From assembly GCF_003287935.1 (NCBI RefSeq), contig NZ_CP030287.1, forward strand, positions 620,001 through 684,000: 64,000 nt of DNA, read 5' to 3'. Position 1 is the stretch's first letter. Each line of letters begins with the position of its first letter. The DNA is from Streptomyces sp. ICC1. GTDB taxonomy: Bacteria; Actinomycetota; Actinomycetes; Streptomycetales; Streptomycetaceae. Position numbers and translations under genes: made by a program. The notes under the pieces are model-generated. The model made no database searches and was not told where the DNA came from. It saw only the letters and a list, made by a program, of their open reading frames with translations. Positions 25,264 to 33,032 of the stretch are shown piece after piece.

Positions 25264-26154
25264 TCAGGCGACGAGGGGGACGAGGAATCCGCCGGCCAGC
25301 GCGAGGGCGAAGACCGAGGTGGCGAAGGTGGTCAGCAGCTTGGGCTTGAACAGCTTCGTGAGCAGGGTCAGTTCGGGCGGGCTGATGGCGGCCGCTGCGA
25401 TGACGAAGGCGAAGACGGCTCCGAGGTTCATGCCGCGTTCCATCAGGGCGAAGCCGATGGGCAGGGCGGTCTCGGCCCGCATGTAGAGGGGGATGGCGAT
25501 CAGTGCGGCGAGCGGGATGGCGTACCACTTGCCGTCACCGGCGACGGCGGCCATGAGGTCGGTGGGCACGGCCCCGTAGATCAGCGCGCCGATCGATACG
25601 CCGATCAGCATCGGCTTGACCATGGGCTTCAGCTCGATCACGGCCTCGCGCCAGGCGCCGGGGAGTTCGGCGCGCAGGCCGCGCCAGGGCACGTATGCCT
25701 TCTCCTGGCTACCGGTGACCCTTACGCGCTTGACCTGTCCGGCGAAGCCGGCGCGGTGCATGCCGTGCGCGATGAGCAGGGTGCCGACCGCGGCGACCGC
25801 GGTGAAGCTGACGGCCATCTTCCAGCCGAACAGGGCGCCGATGGCCACGAACACGAACGGGTCCATGATCGGCGAGGCGATCAGGAAGGCCACGGCGGTG
25901 GAGAAGGGCACTCCCGCGCGCAGGATTCCGGCCAGGACCGGGATCGTCGAACAGGAGCAGAAGGGGGTGAGCGCGCCGAAGGCTGTGCCCTTGACCATGC
26001 CCTTCAGGTGGCTGCCGCCCAGCCACTGGGCCAGCTTCTCCGGGCCCGCTCTGCGCATCAGCAGGGTGACGAGGAAGGCGATCGCGACGAAGAGCGCGAC
26101 GAGTTCCCCGGTGATGACGGCGAACGTCTGGAGTACTTCGAGGACGTGGTTCAC
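25264..26154 (-). CDS. arsP: ArsP-like permease (DUF318 family)
   Basis: This 296-aa integral membrane protein has eight or so helices in two halves. The motif TPFCSCSTIPVLAG matches the conserved CxC of the permease family that includes ArsP, an efflux permease for trivalent organoarsenicals. A second-half counterpart reads YMRAETALPIGFAL. In this arrangement, downstream of an arsR and upstream of a Cys-Cys small protein, it probably exports a trivalent arsenical or another metalloid. Substrate is inferred. Confidence 0.82.
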   Translation of the reverse strand: MNHVLEVLQTFAVITGELVALFVAIAFLVTLLMRRAGPEKLAQWLGGSHLKGMVKGTAFGALTPFCSCSTIPVLAGILRAGVPFSTAVAFLIASPIMDPFVFVAIGALFGWKMAVSFTAVAAVGTLLIAHGMHRAGFAGQVKRVRVTGSQEKAYVPWRGLRAELPGAWREAVIELKPMVKPMLIGVSIGALIYGAVPTDLMAAVAGDGKWYAIPLAALIAIPLYMRAETALPIGFALMERGMNLGAVFAFVIAAAAISPPELTLLTKLFKPKLLTTFATSVFALALAGGFLVPLVA

Positions 26155-26281
26155 GGGTGGTGCACCTCAGGGCTTGCAGACATCGCTGTGCCGTCCCACC
26201 GGCGCGGACGCTGCCGGTGGGGAGGGGGAGTTCAGTCTTGGGGCTGTACGGGGGCCGGGCGGTCGCCCGGCTCAGGTCACT

Positions 26282-26638
26282 TCACTGACAGGACGCAGCG
26301 CCCTCGGGGGCCTGGGCCGCGAGGCTGGCGAGCAGCTGGACGGGGCCACCCAGCTCGGCGCAGCACAGGGAGTAGACGTTGCTCCGCCCGCGGGGCTTGG
26401 AGCTGATCAGCTCCTGCTCGCGCAGGGGTGCCAGGTGGTGGCTGACCAGGGTCTGGCTCAGCCCGGTGGCCTCCTGGAGCTCCTTGACCGTGCGCGGACG
26501 CTCGGCGATCAGCAGCATCAGTGTCAGGCGGGTCTCGTCCCCCAGGGCTCGCAGCTTCGGGGCCAGGAGACGGGCCCGATCGCCCTCGGAGAGCAGGGCC
26601 GCCGGGGTCGTCACCGCGACCGGAAGAGTCGTTGTCAT
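26282..26638 (-). CDS. arsR: Second ArsR-family repressor
   Basis: This 118-aa winged-helix regulator (KLRALGDETRLTLMLLIAERP; SQTLVSHHLAPLREQELIS) starts at ATG 26638 behind ggggt; an upstream in-frame GTG at 26674 is less likely. It differs from the first ArsR: vicinal Cys in VYSLCCAELGG and a C-terminal Cys resemble the alternative metal sites of CmtR/ArsR proteins. It precedes the permease gene by 127 bp and has a perfect palindrome in its own promoter, so it probably represses itself, the permease and the small Cys protein. Confidence 0.9.
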   Translation of the reverse strand: MTTTLPVAVTTPAALLSEGDRARLLAPKLRALGDETRLTLMLLIAERPRTVKELQEATGLSQTLVSHHLAPLREQELISSKPRGRSNVYSLCCAELGGPVQLLASLAAQAPEGAASCQ

Positions 26639-26664
26639 ACCCCCGACCCTAACACCACCACCCG

Positions 26665-26696
26665 CACCTATCAACAGTATTTGCTGTTGATAGGTG
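26665..26696. promoter_or_regulatory. Perfect 13-bp-arm palindrome, operator of the second ArsR
   Basis: Arms cacctatcaacag and ctgttgataggtg are exact reverse complements around the 6-nt spacer tatttg. The palindrome lies 27 bp upstream of the arsR2 start and 25 bp from the end of the DUF2180 gene. Size and position fit an ArsR dimer site covering the promoter. It differs in sequence from the acr3 palindromes, which suggests that the two ArsR proteins recognise different sites. Confidence 0.7.
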
Positions 26697-26720
26697 GGTG
26701 ATGGCGGTTGTTTGGGCTGG

Positions 26721-26921
26721 TCAGCGCCTGTCGGCCCCTGCGCACGGGAAGCAGCGCACGCTCCGGGCCGGAGTCTCGCTGGGCGGCGCGAGGAGGGGGC
26801 GCCTGCGGATCTCGTAAGCGACGACCCGTGCGTGGTTGGCGCACACGGCGGCGCCGCAGCTGCGGCAGATGCCGACTGACGGGGTTGCGGTCCCTTGCGT
26901 GTGGCAGTCGAGGCAGTGCAT
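26721..26921 (-). CDS. DUF2180-family small zinc-ribbon protein
   Basis: This 66-aa protein has four or more Cys arranged as zinc-ribbon pairs: MHCLDCHTQG and ICRSCGAAVCANHARV, with a further Cys near the end (VRCFPCAG). Its ATG overlaps the acr3 stop (TGATG on the minus strand), so it is translated with the arsenite exporter. DUF2180 proteins often follow acr3 or arsR in actinobacteria; function is unknown. A role as a small metal-binding accessory is inferred only. Confidence 0.75.
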   Translation of the reverse strand: MHCLDCHTQGTATPSVGICRSCGAAVCANHARVVAYEIRRRPLLAPPSETPARSVRCFPCAGADRR

Positions 26922-28042
26922 CAGCGGGACTCTCCCCGGGTCGCCACCCGGCCCGCCGCAAACCTCTTGCGCCAGGCCAGGGATACGTAGACCAGGCCGA
27001 TCAGGACCGGGACCTCGATGAGGGGGCCGACGACGCCGGAGAGGGCCTGGCCGGAGGTGACGCCGAAGGTGGCGATGGCGACGGCGATGGCCAGCTCGAA
27101 GTTGTTGCCGGCGGCGGTGAAGGCGAGGGTGGCGGTGCGGTCGTAGGCGAGGCCGATGGCCTTGCCGAGGGCGAAGGTGCCGAACCACATCACGGCGAAG
27201 TAGACGAGGAGCGGCAGCGCGATACGGGCCACGTCCAGGGGCTGCGAGGTGATGGTCCTGCCCTGCAGGGCGAAGAGGATGACGATCGTGAAGAGCAGGC
27301 CGTACAGGGCCCAGGGCCCGATCTTCGGCAGGAACTCCGCCTCGTAGGCGGTGCGTCCGAGCTTCTTCTCGCCGATGCGGCGGGTGAGGAAGCCCGCGAG
27401 GAGCGGGATGCCCAGGAACACGATCACGTTGAGCGCGATGTGCCAGACCGGAACGTCCAGGCCCTGACCGTCACCGAGCCCGAGCCAGCGGGGCAGCAGG
27501 TCGAGGTAGAACCATCCCAGCGCGCCGAAGGCGATGACCTGGAAGACCGAGTTCAGAGCGACCAGGACGGCGGCGGCCTCGCGGTCACCGCAGGCGAGGT
27601 CGTTCCAGATGATGACCACGGCGATACACCGGGCCAGGCCCACGATGATCAGCCCGGTCCGGTACTCGGGCAGGTCCGGCAGGAAGATCCACGCCAGCGC
27701 GAACATGAGTGCCGGACCGACGATCCAGTTGATGGCCAGCGAGGACGCCATCAGCTTGCGGTCGCCGGTGACCGCGTCGAGCTTGTCGTAGCGGACCTTG
27801 GCCAGCACCGGGTACATCATGACCAGCAGGCCGATCCCGATGGGCAGGGAGATGCCGCCGACCTCGACCTTCGCCAGCGCGTCGTTCAGGCCGGGGACGA
27901 GCCGGCCGAGCCCCAGGCCGACGCCCATGGCCAGCAGGATCCACACGGCCAGGAAGCGGTCCAGAGTGGACAGCTCGCCCACGATCGACGGATTCTCGGC
28001 GCCCGGCGGCTGTACGGCCGGGCCGGGTTCGGTCGTGGTCAT
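26921..28042 (-). CDS. acr3: Acr3-type arsenite efflux permease
   Basis: This 373-aa membrane protein starts at ATG 28042. It has ten helices and the Acr3 motif GLARCIAVVIIWNDLACGD, whose Cys is essential for As(III) transport in characterised members, plus FTAAGNNFELAIAVAIATFG in the second half. It expels arsenite using the proton gradient. It is led by two ArsR-like palindromes and followed by the overlapping DUF2180 gene. With arsC broken, it would handle arsenite entering directly or made by another reductase. Confidence 0.93.
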   Translation of the reverse strand: MTTTEPGPAVQPPGAENPSIVGELSTLDRFLAVWILLAMGVGLGLGRLVPGLNDALAKVEVGGISLPIGIGLLVMMYPVLAKVRYDKLDAVTGDRKLMASSLAINWIVGPALMFALAWIFLPDLPEYRTGLIIVGLARCIAVVIIWNDLACGDREAAAVLVALNSVFQVIAFGALGWFYLDLLPRWLGLGDGQGLDVPVWHIALNVIVFLGIPLLAGFLTRRIGEKKLGRTAYEAEFLPKIGPWALYGLLFTIVILFALQGRTITSQPLDVARIALPLLVYFAVMWFGTFALGKAIGLAYDRTATLAFTAAGNNFELAIAVAIATFGVTSGQALSGVVGPLIEVPVLIGLVYVSLAWRKRFAAGRVATRGESR

Positions 28043-28156
28043 GAGGGGACTCGCTTTCGGTGTGGAGAGGTGACGTGCGCCGCCACGTGATGGGCCATCG
28101 GGGGAGCTGTAGTCGACGGGGGCACCCCCCAAAGGCGTGCGGAGCGGGGCCGTCAT

Positions 28157-28202
28157 ATCAGTATTTACTGATGTCAGCCTGTACTGATGCTCTCACATCA
28201 GT
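28157..28202. promoter_or_regulatory. Two ArsR-type palindromes upstream of acr3
   Basis: Site 1 (28157-28172) is atcagta-tt-tactgat, a perfect palindrome. Site 2 (28183-28202) is actgatg-ctctca-catcagt, also perfect in its arms. Both lie 115-160 bp before the acr3 ATG and share half sites with the arsR1 palindrome at 22758-22777. A further catcag/ctgatg pair follows to about 28213. They are probably operators for one ArsR dimer each. Confidence 0.65.
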
Positions 28203-28228
28203 CACCCCTGATGCATTCGTGGCTGACA

Positions 28229-28655
28229 TTAGGGCCGAATGACCCAATGAGGGACTCTGTCGGGGATCTCGAGATTTCTTGACCATTGCCCTTGGCGCCA
28301 CCAGCGGGGCCGGGGCAATTCGTTCTCGTCGAGGTACTGCTGGAACGCCGTCGGTGAGCGGGGGCGGTAGGTGGAGACTGCCGGTTCCTGGGTGCTGAGG
28401 CGTTCGATGTTGACGGCGATCGCGATCAGGACGTGCTGGACGTGGGCCTTGGACACGCCGTGGTGGCGGCAGCGGCGCATCTGATGGCCGTTGACGAGCT
28501 CGTTCATGGTGCCCTCGATGCCGGAGCGTGAGGCGTAGAGCCGCTGCCAGTGTGGATCCTGCTGATCGGCGCGGTTGCTGGCCTGGAGCTCGCGCAGGCG
28601 GCGGGGCAAGAGTTCACGGTCCGTGCCGCCCCGGAGGTGCACGAAGTGTGCTATC
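28229..28655 (-). pseudogene. IS1182-family transposase, C-terminal remnant
   Basis: About 140 codons of the C-terminal DDE domain remain, with LYASRSGIEGTMNELVNGHQ and the terminal basic block HVQHVLIAIAVNIERL, typical of IS1182-family transposases. Upstream the frame loses similarity at about 28660, next to the recombinase remnant. No terminal inverted repeats were found, so this is a dead fragment at the island edge. Confidence 0.75.
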
Positions 28656-28709
28656 GGTAGGAGTCTGTGATCGGGTGGTCGATGTTCTTGTAGCTGACGG
28701 CCTGTGAGG

Positions 28710-29345
28710 TCACCGTGTGTGGTCACCGGGGGCGTACTTCTTCCAGATTCCTCCAGCTTGGGCGGCGACGGCCTCGGTGTGGACGGCGTGGTAGCCGAGC
28801 ATCCCCGCAACGACCGACGGCGGTGCTTGGAGGACGAGCTGTCGCAGGGTGGCGGTCCGGCCGTGGAGGGTGGGGATACCTGCGGCGGTGAGTCGTTTGC
28901 CGAGGGTGGCGGGGTCCATGGGCTGTCCGGCCCGGCGTCCGGGGAAGAGCCAGCCGCTGCCGGGGAGGGTGCCGTTGGGCCTGTTCGGTCGTCCGTTGAG
29001 TACGTAGTCGAGGAGCATGCCGGCGAAGGGCTCGGGGACTGGTGTGGGCGGATCGCCGAGGCGGAGTGCGACCTGGCCGGTGTCGTGCTGGACGTCGTGG
29101 ACGGTGAGCCGGACCAGACGTCGGACCGGTTGGGCATAGAGAAGGATCAGCGCGGCGGCGATCCGTTCCATGAGCGGGAGATCGTCGCTGGTCATGACCT
29201 TGCCGATCAGGGCGATGCGGCGGTGCTGGCTGATCGGAGCCGGGTTGTCGGTGCGGATGGTGGGGATCCTCAAGCGGGGCATTGCCTGGTGTTCGACGCA
29301 CCAGCGCAGGAACGCTTGGACGACGCGGCGGGTCGCCACCTCCGG
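28710..29345 (-). pseudogene. Tyrosine-recombinase-like protein, N-terminally truncated
   Basis: The recognisable part starts near RRVVQAFLRWCVEHQ and runs to the stop at 28710. It includes LYAQPVRRLVRLTVHDV, LRLGDPPTPVPEPFAGMLL, WLFPGRRAGQPMDPATL, LRQLVLQAPPSVVAGMLGYH and a terminal YAPGDH. Related Streptomyces proteins are annotated as site-specific integrases or recombinases. Where the first domain should be, the sequence changes to Tn3-type coding on the other strand at about 29345, so the gene is cut by a rearrangement. Confidence 0.65.
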
Positions 29346-30523
29346 CGGGCCCTGTGGCCCTCGGAACGCTCCACCCGGATCGGCTTCTTGGTGGAGGACC
29401 GGCTGCGCGAGGCCCTGCTCGTGCAGTGCCGCAGCGACCGCATCGAGCCCCCGGGCGTATCGAGCGGATCGTGGCCGCGGCACGGGCGCGGGCTGACCGC
29501 GTCTTCTGTACGCAGACCGTCGCACGCCTGGGCGAGGCGTGCGCCCGCCGCCTGCTGGACCTGGTGGCGGAGGGCAACGAGGACGGCACCGCACTGCTGG
29601 CCTCGCTGGAGCGGGACCCGGGCGCCGTGGGCCTGGATTCGCTCCTGACGGAGATCACCAAGTTGACCGCCGTACGCCAGCTTGGCTTGCCGGAGGGGAT
29701 GTTCTCGGACTGCTCGGAGAAGCTGGTGGCCGCATGGCGGGCGCGGGCGATCAAGATGTACCCCTCGGACTTCCGCGACGCGGGCGAGGACGTGCGGACC
29801 ACGCTACTGGCCGCGCTGTGCACGTCTCGTCAGGCGGAGATCACCGACGCTCTGGTGGAACTGCTCGTTGCTCTGGTCCACAAGATCAATGCCCGTGCCG
29901 AGCGACGGGTGGAGCGGCAGCTGACGGCGGAGCTGAAGAAGGTGAGGGGCAAGGAGGGCATCCTCTTCCGCCTCGCTGATGCGGCGGTGGGCCAGCCGGA
30001 GGGGACCGTGCGCACGGTGCTGTACCCGGTGGTAGGTGAGAAGACGCTGCGCGACCTGGTCGCGGAGGCCAAGGCGAACGAGAGGGCGTTCAAGGCCAAG
30101 GTCCGCACCACGCTGCGCTCGTCGTACAGCTCGTACTACCGGCAGATGCTGCCGCCGCTGCTGAACACTCTGGGCTTCAAGTGCAACAACACCACCTACC
30201 GGCCGGTGATGGACGCGCTTGCTCTGCTGACCAAGTACGCCGACGTCGACGGCAAGACCCGCTTCTACGACGTCGGCGATGTGGTGCTGATGGACGGCGT
30301 CCTACGCAAGGACTGGCGCGAGGCCGTCGTCGACGACAAGGGCACCTCGGTCGCCACCTGCGAGCGCATCGACCGCGCCACTCTCCAACGGCGCCTGCTT
30401 CTCGCGCTTTTCGCCCTGGGCACAAACATGGGCATCCGCGCCAGGGCACCGCGTGCGCGTCGGACTCGAAGAAGTTCGGTTCCTGGTCCTCGAACTTCAT
30501 GACCGAGTACCACGCCCGTTACG
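29346..30523 (+). pseudogene. Tn3-family transposase remnant, truncated and internally deleted
   Basis: The frame begins inside the N-terminal part with LWPSERSTRIGFLVEDRLREAL, shifts frame near 29458, and continues with RIERIVAAARARADRVFCTQ through LLLALFALGTNMGIR at about 30440. It then jumps directly to ASDSKKFGSWSSNFMTEYHARY in another frame. In intact Tn3 transposases these two blocks are separated by further catalytic-domain sequence, so a piece is deleted at about 30440-30450. The IS at 30524 interrupts the HARYG motif; only a few codons follow beyond 32110. Confidence 0.8.
30519..30523. repeat. Target-site duplication, left copy (ttacg)
   Basis: The 5 bp ttacg immediately before the left terminal repeat is repeated at 32111-32115 just after the right one. 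It marks the insertion site inside the Tn3 remnant. Confidence 0.85.
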
Positions 30524-30549
30524 CTTGTTCCTTAACGTCGGGCTTGATC
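30524..30549. repeat. Left terminal inverted repeat of the IS
   Basis: These 26 bp are the perfect reverse complement of 32085-32110. They mark the transposase 3' end side of the element. Confidence 0.88.
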
Positions 30550-32090
30550 GCGTTCGATCAGTGACTCCGGGCGCTTGATGGTTTTTCCCACGTCGTAGCG
30601 GGTGGCAGGGCGGCGGTTCTTGGACCCGGGGGGCCGTCCAGGTCCGGGTCGGGTGGATTTCGGAACTCTGGCCGGGTTGGCGAGATGGGGTCGGATGTTC
30701 CGGAATGCTCGACGAACGCGCGTCGGGGTCCTGGCGGTGCCGGCGTGGGTGGTCTTCTCCCAGGGCTTGCGGTGGTCAGCGGTGGCTGGGGCGGCGAGGC
30801 GGAGTTGCGTGTGGGCGACGATCACGAGCCAGGTCCAGCGGTCAGCCGCCTGTGGGCTGCGCAGGCGCGGGCGGGTCCAGCCGAGGTCCTGTTTGAAGTA
30901 GCGAAAAGTGTGTTCAAGATCGAAGCGGCGTAGGTAGCAGGCCCAGGCCTGGTCCACGTCGGTGGTGGTGGCGCCGGTTTTCGAGGACCACAGCCACAAC
31001 GGCGGTGCGTCGCGATCGCCGGGCAGGCGCTGGACTTTGAGGCGGATCAGGGTGCCCTCGACCAGGGGGAGATCGCCGTCGTGGTCGATCCACGAGGAGC
31101 GGTGGGTCAGCCGGGGGTGGACCCGGTCCCAGGACTGGGTGCGGGCCTTGCCGTAGCGGTCGGTGTCGTTGACCGTCACCAATGCGGGCTCGGGCCAGGT
31201 CTCGGCTTGGCCAGCCGCAGTTCCAGGCCGTGCTTCCGTGGGCGTCCCAGGGGCTGGTAGGTGAAGGACAGCGGCCGTGGCGGAACCCTCAGCACCCGGT
31301 CGGAGCGCAGCCGGCCGACCAGTTCGACGGGCAGATCCCGCAGCACCCACGCCAGGCGGGTCACGTCGTAGCCGGCGTCCATCACGACCAGCATGTCCCG
31401 GTCGCCAGTCCGCCACTGGCCGGCACGGACCAGGCGCTCGACCACCGCGCGCAGCTGGGCGGCGGTGACAGCGGTGGCGTCGTCCTCGGGGCCCAGGCGG
31501 ACCGCGTCCAGGACCGCGGTCCACGACGATGGGCCCGGGGACAGGGCTGCGACCAGGGAGTACGGCCAGCCCGGGATGATCTGAGCGGTACTGCGGGACC
31601 GGCCGTGAACGTGGCAAAACAGCCGCTCCGGTGAGCACGCCGCATCCGATCGGAGCCACGGCGAGACGTCCACGGACAGCACGATCCGCCCCTCGAAGCG
31701 TGGCAGCGGCACCGAGACCAGCAGGTCACGCAGCCGCTCGACATCGAGGCGACCGTCGTTGAGCGCCGCGTACAAGGAGCCGTAGCTGCGGCGGTGCTCA
31801 ACAGTCAGCGACAGCTCCACCGGCGTCTTCACCGGCCCGTCCGAGCACAGAAGCGCGTCGGTGAGCTCGAAGAAGGCGTCCGCACGCGCTGACAAGCACC
31901 CGTAAAAGTCGGTTCGGAAGTGTGACAGTTCCTCGAATGCGTCCCGCTCGCCGACCCGTTCCAGCACACTCACCACCACGGCCTTCTTCGTGAACACTCT
32001 GATCTCGTCGCTGAGTTCAGGATCACGAGAAGGCCGTACCCATGTCCGGCGATCACCCGAACGAGCGACCTGACGGACGCTGATGATCAA
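30532..32090 (-). pseudogene. IS transposase, split by a frameshift
   Basis: The first part (to about 31200) includes FRTDFYGCLSARADAFFELT, VVMDAGYDVTRLAWVL and LVGRLRSDRVLRVPPRP. The second part, in the next frame from about 31205, includes VTVNDTDRYGKARTQSWDRV, LRRFDLEHTFRYFKQDLGWT and a Lys/Arg-rich C-terminus ending at 30532. The Asp in VVMDAG and the ExTFRYFKQ block fit a DDE transposase. Loss of one base near 31207 separates the halves. A programmed shift is possible but no slippery heptamer is obvious. Confidence 0.8.
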
Positions 32091-32110
32091 GCCCGACGTT
32101 AAGGAACAAG
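32085..32110. repeat. Right terminal inverted repeat of the IS
   Basis: This perfect partner of the repeat at 30524-30549 is followed directly by the second ttacg copy. The first codons of the transposase frame lie within it. Confidence 0.88.
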
Positions 32111-32115
32111 TTACG
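32111..32115. repeat. Target-site duplication, right copy (ttacg)
   Basis: This 5-bp copy matches 30519-30523 and resumes the interrupted Tn3 remnant (cgt-tac-gga). Confidence 0.85.
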
Positions 32116-32540
32116 GACTGTTTCTGAGCCGTACATGACAGGAGTGTTGGCGTGGAAGGAGAGCCGGGGCGGTGGTCCGATCATCGCCGGTGACGATGCG
32201 GACCTCCTCGACGCGGCGAGGACGCTGGCTCCCGGACTTGGCCAGGGGCGGGCGAAAGGCGGCTGCCACCTGGTGCGGCACCTCCGGCAACACCAGATCC
32301 TCCGCGATCTCGCCGGCCGTGGCCTTCCACTCCCCGCCGTCGCGCTCACGCCACATCCCCAGGCCGCCTCCGCCCAGCCGGCCGGAAGCCCGCACCGTAC
32401 CGATGATCCGCCGTCGCGCGGCCCGTTCCTCGTGCGAGACACCGTTCCACCTCCTGAACCCGCCACTCGCACCCCTGCCAGGAGAACCATCCCCGCGATG
32501 AGCACCGAGCCTGCTCCCAGACCGTTCGCGTTGGTGCAGG
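32116..32540. other. Non-coding or unrecognised gap, about 425 bp
   Basis: After a few residual Tn3 codons the sequence carries overlapping open frames on both strands. One minus-strand frame (MWRERDGGEWKATAGEIAED) looks gene-like, but no family is recognised. No terminator or RNA was identified. It is probably debris between the Tn3 remnant and the LtrA stub. Confidence 0.4.
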
Positions 32541-32717
32541 ATGACCGCACGGCCCAGCGATGAGCCCCACCGCACCGCCACCAGCCTGGAACTCTTCTTC
32601 GACCTGCGCTTCGTCGTCGCGGTCGCCCAGGCCGGAGCCGAACTCGTGCACGCCCTCACGGAAGGAAAAATGGTGGCGGGGATCGCCAGTTACCTCACGG
32701 TGTTCTCCGGGATCTAG
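32541..32717 (+). pseudogene. LtrA (low-temperature-requirement) N-terminal stub
   Basis: Fifty-eight codons from ATG 32541 match the start of LtrA-family membrane proteins: ATSLELFFDLRFVVAVAQAG then ELVHALTEG and IASYLTVFSGI, ending in TAG. Family members continue for roughly 350 more residues with W/F-rich helices (typically starting WWAW), which are absent. The stop replaces the position where that segment begins, so the gene is truncated by a deletion. Confidence 0.65.
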
Positions 32718-32811
32718 AGCCGGCTCCTGGGGACAGCAGACGGGTCGCCGCTGGGGAGCCCGTCCGGTGAGTACCGCCCATCGGTAAAGGGGGGTGCGGA
32801 GGCGTGCTAGC

Positions 32812-32831
32812 GTTGTCTGAGCAGAGACAAC
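32812..32831. promoter_or_regulatory. Inverted repeat before a short upstream ORF
   Basis: gttgtct-gagcag-agacaac has perfect 7-bp arms. It lies 36 bp upstream of the small ORF at 32868 and about 200 bp before the RsgA-type GTPase, where it could be an operator or the start of a structured leader. The gttgtct half recurs at 33032-33038, over the GTPase start codon. Confidence 0.45.
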
Positions 32832-32867
32832 GGGTCGACTGCGGGACCAGAAGTGGGAGGTGAGTTG

Positions 32868-32939
32868 ATGACTGTCGTAGAGGCCGCTGCTGAATGCAGT
32901 GCCCGCCGGACCATCCTCACGTCCCGGGCCCCGGTCTGA
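32868..32939 (+). CDS. Possible 23-aa leader peptide upstream of the RsgA-type GTPase
   Basis: ATG 32868 follows a very strong ribosome-binding site (gggaggtgag) and encodes 23 residues, starting MTVVEAAAECSARRTIL and ending with SRAPV, then TGA. About 93 bp of non-coding sequence separates it from the TTG start of the GTPase. A well-initiated short ORF in a long leader before a ribosome-related operon suggests translational attenuation. No function is proven, and it may be chance. Confidence 0.4.
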   Translation: MTVVEAAAECSARRTILTSRAPV

Positions 32940-33032
32940 CCTGACGTTTACGCCCCTGCCCGAGCCGGTGAGCTCGCGACGGGAGGCTAGCGATTCACGT
33001 ATGTTCGGGGTCCTTGTTCAAGGGTCTCTACG

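Larger units (their letters stand above)
30524..32110 (-). mobile_element. Complete insertion sequence, 1587 bp, with perfect 26-bp inverted ends
   Basis: The ends 30524-30549 and 32085-32110 are exact 26-bp reverse complements beginning cttgttccttaacgtcgg. A 5-bp duplication (ttacg) flanks the element. One transposase gene fills it on the minus strand but is frameshifted. The intact ends and target duplication show a relatively recent insertion. The transposase resembles Streptomyces DDE transposases grouped with IS701/ISL3-like proteins; the exact IS family is not certain. Confidence 0.88.

Noticed and set aside
30524..32110. Programmed ribosomal frameshift in the IS transposase
   Set aside because: Some IS families use it, but no slippery heptamer or downstream stem was evident at about 31207. 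A simple one-base loss explains the sequence.
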